Source of the DNA: Oryzias latipes | Taxonomy: Eukaryota; Chordata; Actinopteri; Beloniformes; Adrianichthyidae | Direction of reading: 5' to 3' | DNA length: 64,000 nucleotides | Assembly (NCBI RefSeq): GCF_002234675.1 | Contig: NC_019862.2 | Coordinates: 29,412,389 to 29,476,388, forward strand | Part shown: positions 56,374 to 64,000 of the stretch, one piece after another | How the letters are laid out: every line of letters begins with the position of its first letter | Position numbering within the stretch: position 1 is the stretch's first letter | Notes under the pieces: generated by a model | Databases searched by the model: none | What the model saw: only the letters and a program-made list of their open reading frames with translations | What the model was told of the DNA's origin: nothing | Position numbers and translations under genes: made by a program

Positions 56374-57092
56374 TATATATATATAATGATATAGCAAAAC
56401 CACCTGGCACAGGGAGGGCATCTTTTCATTTCATGAGTCCAGTGAGCGAGCACAGCTGCAGAGGACGGGGGCGCACACGACGTACACATATCCTAAACCC
56501 ACCGACGGGACACTAGGACAAAGTTCACCTAAAGTTCTTCCATAACTACCACATAAATCCTGGAACGTTTGTTTCCAGTCATTTAATTACATTCCGTTGG
56601 ACTTCACATATGAATTTTTAAACATGCAGGTCTTTTTTATAAAGAAATAAGTGATGCATCAGCTCCACAAATGCAGCCTTGGTTGTTCCCTTCAGCATTA
56701 ATGCGTGCAGACCCTCCCTTTTTTTATCATCTATTGTCAGCTTTATTGACTTGGGTTAGGCTGAGAAACGCCATTGCCGTGTTGGTTTTGGCCTCTGGAG
56801 TTTAAAACCTTGACACTATTCTCTTGGTCTGGCTAAACGCACGCGCCCACGGTTCACTATAATCATAGTAAATGAACATTAAGATCGGTTGTCTAGACCA
56901 ATAAAATTAATGATAAGGACATTTTTGGCTCTTTTCACATAAAATGTTATAAATCTGAACTAAAATGTTAATTTTACATAAAAGGTAAGACATTTAAAGG
57001 TGTTTTCTGCAGAATAAACTGCATGACCTCCAGTTGAAAACAAATTAAGTAAGCTGTTGTGTGAGGACTTTGTGGTCTGAACAGTTACAGCA

Positions 57093-57130
<38 letters not shown>

Positions 57131-60100
57131 TTGTCCTGTCCAACAGCTAGGCAAACAGATGAGAGCTGAGGGCCTCTTGTGTTGGACATATTTTATTCTA
57201 ACAAGAGGGGTTATTCATCTTCAGACAAACCAAAGGTATGTCTGAATAAACCCCTTTTGTAATTGAGGCCAAACTTTATTAATTTCAATCATGTTTGAAA
57301 ATCTTTGGTGTTGGACCGGACGGAAAAGGAAAGAGGGGAACAAGAGAGAGGGACGTTAGAGAGAGGGGGGGGTAGGAGGGTGATAATAGGAGGGGAAGGG
57401 GGGTAAGACCATGAAGCAGCATAGAGCAGACAGGTTTACTGGTTGTTTATCGTTACGGTACGGTTCAAATGTAGTACAAAAAGGGCGGGGCCTGTTCACA
57501 CACACTCAAATATTATCAACACACCTGCTAGCCGCAGAAATGTCCACATGTCAGCATGCACACAAAACAGATAGTGTTCACGAACGCATACCTATGCCTT
57601 TAAACCAACTAGTGTGAAATCTTTCATTCATTCAATCATGCAAACTATTAGTGCAAAGGTGAGCTAACACCTGTGCTCAGGTGAGTGTTTATGTTCTTCT
57701 AAAATGGATGGTGGAATGTGAAAAGAAGGAGGAGGAGCGCCCAGCCACCCCCACACCCATACCCCCGCCGCAGCAGCAGCGGCAGCCGGAATTCCCCCAG
57801 CGCCACACGGGAACAGGCAGGGAACAACCGCCCCCCGGGCGACCAAGACCGCCACCCAGGCCAGGGCCAGCAGGACCGCCGCGAGGCCCCCAGAGCCAGA
57901 GAGCAGGGAGGCGCAGAGGGAAAGAGAGCGCCGCCCCAGCCCAGCCAGGAAAGCAGCCCCCCGCCGCGCCGGAAGAGCCCAACGCAGGGCCCCACCGGAG
58001 AGGGACGCCCACAGCCCCAGACGAGCACCCCACCACCACCCAGGAGTTCCGGGCATCCCCCCGCCCCGACCCCAGGTACGAGCCAGGACCCCCCAAGGGA
58101 GACCCGTTACAGCAAAATTTTAAAAACAGACCAATAAAAAGACCTAAAATCCTTAAACCAGCGGTTAAAAATGAGGGCAAAGCAATGCAGCACCACAAAC
58201 GTGACACTGAGGGCATTAATGGATTTAAAGTCCAACACTGATCATCTTTTGATATGTTTTTAAAGCGTTCCCACAGCTGTCTTAATTATAATGATGCCAT
58301 TTTTTAGCCAGAATAAACAAAATAAAAGTGTCTTCTTGGACACAGTTTTTGCAAAGCGGCAGTGGAGCTTTTTTTACGTCACAAATAAGCTGTTTGTTAC
58401 ACAGCATTTTGAATAAAAAAAAAAAACAACTAAAAATGCTATTTTAAGCTCAATTTCCTATATTTGTGTCCCCCATCGTCAGAATAAAGCCACAAAAACA
58501 TGTTAAAAAGACACCAAAAACACCATTTTCGTTACAATAGGTCTTTAAATATGGAGAGTCTGCAGCTTCAAAAATGTTTGGAGCACAATATTTGCTGTGA
58601 CAGTTATAATAGGGCAAAAATGTAAACGGACAGGACATATTTCAGTTTAGTGCAGCTGTCCTGATACCCTCCCCAGAAGCAGAACATGCAGGAATTACCC
58701 CCACCCCCCAAACATCCACTTCTGTCAGCATCCAAAGATGACTTAAACCCAAAGCTACATATTGATTGGTTTGGGTTATTTTTGCCTGGGGTTTAATTGA
58801 AAGATTAGCAAAGTATTATTTTTGAACGACCGTCTAAGTAAACATTTATGGGTCAGAAGGTGTTCTGCACCGGTCCATTTGTTTTAGATGGCACCAAATG
58901 AGGTCAGCAGCGTTCCCAAGCTTTGTAAAAGCTTTTCCATCAACAGATCTTTCTTTTTTTTTTTTTTAAGATACGGGTATATTCCAGAACAATGACTTGG
59001 TTCACTGACACAAACAGAAAAAAAGAAGAAGGCAGAGTTTTCACGGGAAGAGACCAGACCTTAATCCTGCTGAGAATGTTTGAGATGAGTGGTTAAAAAA
59101 AAGAGGTAGCAGCTGCGCAACTCTCCAAAAATCTGGAGTATTTTTTTCTCCTTTTTTAAATAAACTAAATGTGACAACACCCGTCACGTTGTCCTCCTTT
59201 CTTTGCTGGGAAATCCTCGAATGTTTGCGCGTCGCACGGCTGCATACAAGGACATAAACCTTCGTCCCCGTAAAGAAACACAGCTGCCTTCTTAAAAGGT
59301 CCCTGATACTTTGTCAGCATGGCAGAAAGAGATTAGAAACGCTAACGGCTAAGGGATAAATCTGGCAGTCCAAGAAAACCAACAACAAACGGGATGCAGG
59401 TCTACGCACAGCTCAAACGGTGCCTTCCATTATGCCATGACTGTGTGTAAAGTCATTTAAGTTCAACATCAAAACAGGTTAGCTTTCTAAACAACAACCA
59501 CAGAAACGGGTCGACTGACTTACATCGTCGTCTGAGGAGGGGGAGCAAAGTTGAACGGAGACCAGTGGGGGGGCAGCCACAGAAACAGGTCTGTCCTGGC
59601 TGAGGGTTGTCATGGCAACCACACCGCCGGAGATGGCCTGTGGCGTTTGGATCTGCAGCAGCTGGCTTGGCTGAGACAGAACGATGGATGGACCTGAGGA
59701 GGAGTTTTCATGGTAAATGTTGTAACTTCAGCTTTTCAGAGCATCGGTTTTTGTTCATTAGTGAAGGTTATGGTTTCCCTCAATATTCCAACAGTCCCTG
59801 AACGCTCTTTGTGTTGATATAATTTATAAAGAAAAAAATTAAAAAAAAGAATAAAAAGGTAAGCTCTTTTTTCCCCACCATTGAGAAAAGAAACTGCCAT
59901 ACATTTTTAAACTTGGCTCTAAATTGGATTTATAAAAATAATGTTTTACATGTGAAGGAAGATATTTAACTTAGGGTACTTCAAAAAACTACTGTGAAAA
60001 ATACCGATATAATTCTGCAGCGGCTGGATAAACACTTATGTTAACTATACTATACTCAAAAACATTTTAAAACATTAAAATAAAGGTTAAAAATGTTCAT

Positions 60101-63100
60101 TAAGTTGTGTTAAAATTTCTACAACTTTAACCTTTAGAAGATTTCCAACGAAAAACATACATTTTAAGAAAGTTTAAAGAATTTGAGGACTTTTTAAATA
60201 GAAAATGTAAGTTTGAATGGCTTCAAAATGTATTTCATAAAAGGTTTTCAGGAGAAAAATCACTCTGTGATAAAATAAGAATAACTATAAATCCTCGAAG
60301 CTGATGTTCGGACATCAAATTGCTGTCTCCAGAACTTTTCTGCCTGCATGTTTCTGCAGACACCGTTTCATAAATCCTACGCAATAACACAGTTTTATCA
60401 GGAATCAAACCGGAATCCTCAATAACTCTTTCACTCAGGATAAAGAGTCTCCAGCTGCAGATGGAATCCCTGGTTTTCCTCCAGCTCTTCATCCTCGGCT
60501 AACCGCTAGTTTGAACAAAAACCCCTGTGTTTAAAGTACAGGTGGAGAGGCTGTTTGCCATCTTGACCCTGGTTTTTAACTTCCACATTCCTCAGAAGTG
60601 TGTGAGTTATGTGACTGAACACACAGATGCACATAAACACACATGTCCACCTTTTAAAGAACTCTGTTTATAATCATGGTGAGCTGTTCCTAAAGGAGCA
60701 TCCCAAAGGAGAATCTTCACCCCTCTGACTGGGCCTGTGCTGGAAACCCGGCTTCCCTGCGGCCGTAAACAGTCTCTCACTGCGAGGTGGGGCTGTGCTG
60801 TGTATACGAACGCCAGGATACTCGCAATCTATTCCTAAAAATTCAAGTAAGATTGTTTGTGACCAACGAAATCCCTGATTCGTGATCTATAAATTGATAG
60901 TAAAGTTTTTAAAAAATATACATCAGGAAAGGCAATTATCGCTCTAAAACTGCAGAATAATGTTGGATTTTGAGTTTATAAATTAATCAAACCAAATGCA
61001 CTATACAGTCAATAAATCTTCATAATAAAGTGTCGGTAAAGGTTCTCATTTTCAAAGTAAAAGCATCAAGTGTTTTTGTAGATGTTAAAAATTAGACTGA
61101 AGTTCAGTTTAAGTTAAGTTTAAGTTTATTCTTAATGACCGATTTTGATTTGAATTTTGAAAATAAAATTAAAATAGTGCGAAAATCTGGTGATCAATAA
61201 TTGTTTGTTGTGTACTATTGGGCCTCTCCTTGTATTGAAGAATTATAGTACTGTATAGTATTGTGTTCTTTTTATGCGTCTGTGTGATGTAAACTTTTTC
61301 AAGCTCTCTCTGCACCCGGCAGGGATCAATAAAGTTATTTGAATTTGAACTGTCTGCTAATGTGGTGGAGAAGTCGTATCGGAAAGCGTCTGTAAAAGGT
61401 TTGTGTAAAGTTTGTCTGTTGTCATTTTAGAAGAAATAATTGTGAGTTTTTTTCTAGTTGTTACATTTCTATACAGGTGTTGCGTTTTCACTTCAAACTT
61501 AATAAATTCACTAGTGAGAATTTGATTAGAGTATCGCTGATCTTGATGTTGTAGACATTAACAACTAACTAGCTAAAAATAACTTTTTGTATTCTAACTT
61601 TACCCCAACTCTGAAGTATAAAAGAGCCCAACTTTTTCTAGGTTATTTTAACTCAAAGAAAAAATAAAAATAAAATAAAAACTCCAGGAGAATGAGACCA
61701 GTAGAGCCCAAAATATTTGCTTTGCTTAAAAAAAGTTGCCCAAAAATATATCCCAGCGTGAATAACCCTGGAATTGGGTTAAAGAAATTCCCCTAAATGT
61801 TTTAAGAGTGTAACGATCCACAGAAGTGCTAGCATGACTGCTAGTGAACAACCTGGCAACACACCGTCCTAAGTTCAGGTTCAACACCTGCAAGAACAAT
61901 TTATAAGTCCAAGTTGCACGCACTAAAACCACTTTTGTTATTTACAAATAAATAACAGCCGATCGTATACTCTTTAAAAATGTGAAGTAATCCATAAAAA
62001 TCTTGTATTTCTTTGTGCTCCCCAGCTGGAACTATTCAGCTAAAAAGAATAGAAACCAGAACTTCTTGATGACGTCTTGATCAAACCGATCAGCCCAGTA
62101 ACAGACAGACAGGAGAGCCAAGTCTGTTTGAGAGGTCAGATATCCACCCACTCAGGTCCAGGGGAAGTATTTACCCTGGCCTTGGTATCACTGATGTAAC
62201 ACGTCAACTGAGGCCAAAAAATCTAGAAAGCCAGAAAGATGACGACTCCATTACAAGACGCACAAAGAGACGTATAAATACCCCTTTTATATGAAAGTTA
62301 TAAACAATTTTGATTTTTTTTGCTCATCATCTGCCATTTTATTATGTTGGCCAAGTTGGACCACATGTGGGTTAAAAATGTAAAGTCATCACCACCTCAC
62401 TATCTAACAGCCACCTTTATGAAGCCAAAACAACATTAGTAACTTGGATTTTGGCGCCATCTGCTGGTCAAATTAGCATTTTTACATAAAGCATTAAAGA
62501 TTTCTATCAATAAGAAAAAAGAAAGAAAATAAAGATATTCAGAAAAATTAACTGCAGTGCGTGCCTATGGGTTCAGTTCTGCATTGTAATGGAATAAAGA
62601 AGATTGATGGAGAAAACGTGTTGCAGTGTGAGCTCTCACCAGAAGGGGGCGCTGGTTGGATACTGACTGGAGTTGGCTTGACCACAGGCAGCACAGTGGT
62701 CTGCAGGGGCTGGATGATGATCGTTTTGGGCTGCAGGGTGGCTGGAGTTGGAGCCAGCGGCATCGCCGTAATCACAGGTTTGGGCTGGATGGAGATCTTC
62801 GGGCCGGTCTGAATCGGCCTCCTGAGGGGCTGAGCTGATGGGAAGATGTTTAAATAAAGATTTGGATGGGGCAAGACACGAAATCAACTCATGTTGTTTT
62901 GCTTCTCAACATAAAGCTGATCTTTTCTTGAAGAAGTCCATTAATTGGATGCATTTGTCACTTATTAACGAAAGGTCCTTGGTGGCGTCGGCGCTCACCT
63001 TGTGTCGCTTTAGTGGTCCTCTTTGCAACTTTCTTGGGAGGTGGAGATACTTCAGAAAAGCCACTGGAATCTGAGCAGACTGAAAGCGGAGACGGCTGTT

Positions 63101-63696
63101 GCTGTGGAGACAGAGCCTCATCCTAAAGAGAGAAACAACGGTTTTAAGTAACAATGGTAATTCTATGAAACTGTCGAAGGACTTGTTAAAGACTCGCTGT
63201 GGACAAACGTGTCCTTGGCTCGATGAGCAGACGGGAAAACTAATGTGCATCTGGCTGTGCTGAGCCAGAGAGCGAAGTAACCCTCATCCTTGTTTTGACA
63301 CGCTGTGAAAACATCTGCCATCTAAATTATGCTAATGGGACTAAAGCTGCCAACGCCTTTTTTAACGAGTAGCTTAGACTGACGGGGACTCATTCCTATG
63401 ACAAGGTGTTTAAGGCAGAGTCGTGTGTGAGTGATGCAATCCAGGGGCACAGAGCAGCTGTTACCTACACACCAAACAGGTGAAAGATTATTTATACTAA
63501 AGACACATGGAAATGCAAACAAAAAAGGAAGGCATTTGCATTGGAAATCTGCTTTAGAACAGACCGGGGAAGGCCAAGAGTTCAAGGCCATGGCTTACTT
63601 GAGAAGAGTACGGCGACAGCGCCTCCACGGAGGACGGCGAGGGAACAGAACTGAAGGTGTGAGCTGGTGAGAGCGAGTCCTCGCTCATGCCGCCAT
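41360..63696 (-). CDS. atf6: ATF6, ER-stress sensor transcription factor, 5' partial
   Basis: Thirteen minus-strand exons: 63696-63599, 63122-62999, 62834-62640, 59693-59524, 53632-53447, 53371-53280, 51316-51170, 48724-48629, 48527-48425, 47868-47789, 47638-47527, 46175-46091 and 41550-41360, in continuous phase (about 558 residues). The first ~110 residues lie beyond the window. In order: Ser/Pro-rich activation region, a glutamine/proline region with [10 protein letters not shown], a bZIP ([20 protein letters not shown], then leucine heptads), a membrane span ([17 protein letters not shown]) keeping the N..GP pair needed for site-2 cleavage, and the site-1 protease motif RHLL in GRHLLGFS. 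The lumenal domain has [46 protein letters not shown] and [19 protein letters not shown]6 sits in the ER; on stress it moves to the Golgi, is cut, and the bZIP fragment switches on chaperone genes. Overall length and motifs fit ATF6-alpha rather than ATF6B. Confidence 0.95.
41595..41890 (-). mobile_element. MITE family A copy (reverse, truncated)
   Basis: Contains ATAGTTTCTGCAGAGCAGCA, GTTGTGGGCGGGGC and, on minus, GTGAATCAGCAGCAGCTGAA, as in family A. It lies in the last ATF6 intron next to the final exon. Confidence 0.55.
42970..43130 (+). mobile_element. MITE family A copy (5' half)
   Basis: Begins with the family end AAAGACCCACTC after TT, then CACATTTCTGGGTATTTCTT and GTGAATCAGGAGCAGACAGA, then stops. 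The right half is missing. Confidence 0.65.
45095..45330. repeat. Dispersed segment related (inverted) to 50490-50665
   Basis: GCCTGACTGCTGGAAATGAG, CACGTGCACACC and GGTCAGTAAGGGGCCAGTA recur in the same order on the opposite strand at 50490-50665 with mismatches. The class is unknown. Confidence 0.35.
46176..47526. other. ATF6 intron, no recognised element
   Basis: About 1.35 kb of AT-rich intron. No exon, RNA gene or repeat was recognised. Confidence 0.4.
48755..49000 (+). mobile_element. MITE family A copy (middle part)
   Basis: Contains GCATTTCTGAGTTATTCTTT, GTGAACCAGGAGCAGACGAA, GCGTAGAAAATACACCAGGG, CCCGCCCACAACTCAGAGGT and GAACTCCTGCC. It closely follows the 28262-28650 copy. Confidence 0.7.
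49001..51169. other. ATF6 intron (48725-51169), no gene seen
   Basis: About 2.2 kb without coding signal. The segment 50490-50665 is a diverged inverted relative of 45095-45330. The remainder is not recognised. Confidence 0.4.
51317..53279. other. ATF6 intron with poly-A tract and SINE piece
   Basis: About 2 kb between exons G and F. It has an A-rich run near 52492-52510 and a SINE fragment at 53025-53275, directly next to the membrane-span exon. Nothing else was recognised. Confidence 0.4.
53025..53275 (-). mobile_element. tRNA-derived SINE fragment (headless)
   Basis: GGTGGGATACACCATGGGCA, CCAGTCCATCACAGGGCAAG, GGGCAATTTAGTCACCAACA and GGAGTGTGGGAAGCAGCCGG follow the order of the fish SINE also seen at 53750-54012. 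The tRNA-like head is missing or decayed. Confidence 0.6.
53750..54012 (-). mobile_element. tRNA-derived SINE with recognisable head
   Basis: On minus, the tRNA-like head reads TGGTGTAGTGGCTAGCGCTC (A-box), then the B-box GGTTTGAATCC. The body follows with GAGGAGTTTGCATGTTCTTC and, at the far end, GGTGCACCCTACCTTCTTCC. It lies in the long ATF6 intron 53633-59523. Head and tail order agree with the split copy at 19665-21900. Confidence 0.65.
54013..55744. other. ATF6 intron, no recognised element
   Basis: About 1.7 kb with short spurious ORFs. A run of G lies near 54937-54948. No supported feature. Confidence 0.4.
55745..56022 (+). mobile_element. MITE family A copy (3' half)
   Basis: Contains AGCTAGCAGGAGAGAGTGTA, GACGCTCTGCAGAAG, AACTGCACATTTATAATTTA, AAAGACCACTGGGAATGCTT, and the clear right end GGAGTGGGACTTT. 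The left half is absent. Confidence 0.65.
56325..56385 (+). repeat. (CA)n microsatellite followed by (AT)n
   Basis: More than twenty CA dinucleotides with one CAGA interruption, then ATACATATATATATAT. Confidence 0.9.
56386..57179. other. ATF6 intron with 31-T tract
   Basis: No gene signal. A run of 31 T at 57097-57127 may mark the tail of a retroelement on minus, but no body was recognised. Confidence 0.4.
57180..58235. repeat. Composite repeat with C-rich proline-coding island
   Basis: It starts near an inverted pair (AGGGGTTATTCATC / GTCTGAATAAACCCCTTTT around 57208-57262), passes a G-rich run (57355-57405), and reaches a strongly C-rich, G-poor island at 57735-58110 coding mainly Pro, Arg and Gln in several frames. 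The long ORFs there (57681-58241 on plus, 57689-58216 on minus) reflect composition, not a gene. Its class was not identified. Confidence 0.45.
58335..58545 (-). mobile_element. MITE family A copy (5' half, reverse)
   Basis: On minus it starts TTTAAAGACCTATTG and reads ATGTTTTTGTGGCTTTATTC, GGGGGACACAAATATAGGAA and TGAGCTTAAAATAGC, the left half of family A. Confidence 0.6.
59694..62639. other. ATF6 intron, AT-rich, one LINE-tail-like repeat
   Basis: About 2.9 kb. Near 61095-61350 lie TAAGTTTAAGTTTATTCTTA and GGGATCAATAAAGTTATTTG, phrases common in fish LINE tails. No exon or RNA gene was recognised. Confidence 0.4.
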
Positions 63697-64000
63697 CTGG
63701 AAAGACACACAAATGTTAGGACACTGTGTGCAAATGCGTTCTGCCCTCATTCACTTCAGCTTCACATCCTTCACATTACAAGGCAGTTCCCCTTTCTTGT
63801 CATTTCAGGGATTTTTTTGTGCAGTTTTGCATGCTTTTTTATTTTTTTACAGTGTTCTTCATCTTGATCAGCTGAGCTGTGTCTCCTGTACAGAATGCTT
63901 CAGCTTGCTTAACTGACATAAATCCTCAATCTCAAATATTTGGTTTCACTTATTTTGCTATAAAAGTTTGAACTTTGAGAAAGAAAACTGTGAATATGTT

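Noticed and set aside
57681-58241. 186-codon proline-rich ORF and its 175-codon minus counterpart
   Set aside because: Both arise from biased C-rich repeat composition; there is no splice context, domain or balanced codon use.

Overview
The window is vertebrate nuclear DNA, almost certainly from a ray-finned (teleost) fish. It has multi-exon genes with GT-AG introns, vertebrate-type proteins, and fish-type interspersed repeats (tRNA-derived SINEs, RTE- and L2-like LINE pieces, hAT remnants, short MITEs). It is not prokaryotic and has no operons or CRISPR. Species cannot be fixed from the sequence alone; a medaka-like acanthomorph is a guess. All exon models were built by eye from ORFs, splice sites and reading phase. 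For the five genes that lie wholly inside the window, the summed exon lengths divide exactly by three.

Layout, left to right: (1) the 5' half of FYCO1 on the minus strand (225-4960, continuing off the left edge); (2) an XCR1-type chemokine receptor on plus (8000-9155); (3) a Reeler-domain protein with four to five membrane segments on plus (11886-16261); (4) and (5) two torsin-cofactor genes head to head, a LAP1/TOR1AIP1-like gene on minus (18072-25145) and a LULL1/TOR1AIP2-like gene on plus (26526 or 28061 to 32400); (6) OLFML2B on plus (33233-39962); (7) ATF6 on minus (41360-63696, its first exons beyond the right edge), converging tail to tail with OLFML2B.

The neighbourhoods fit known vertebrate synteny: FYCO1 next to XCR1, TOR1AIP1 and TOR1AIP2 head to head, and ATF6 and OLFML2B convergent. 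In human these lie in separate blocks (3p21 against 1q23-q25), so here they are joined. The genes do not form one pathway. The two TOR1AIP genes encode paralogous activators of torsin ATPases at the nuclear envelope and ER, and ATF6 is the ER-stress transcription factor.

Much of the remaining DNA is repeats: a 5'-truncated RTE insertion with a target-site duplication, a tRNA-derived SINE that shares the RTE 3' tail and has a perfect 17-bp duplication, another SINE family split by a hAT-like element, a ~0.5-kb hairpin element, and at least nine copies of one MITE family. No convincing wholly new system was found. The most interesting items are the Reeler/multi-TM architecture, the tandem duplication of the 5' half of the TOR1AIP2-like gene, and the LINE/SINE tail sharing.
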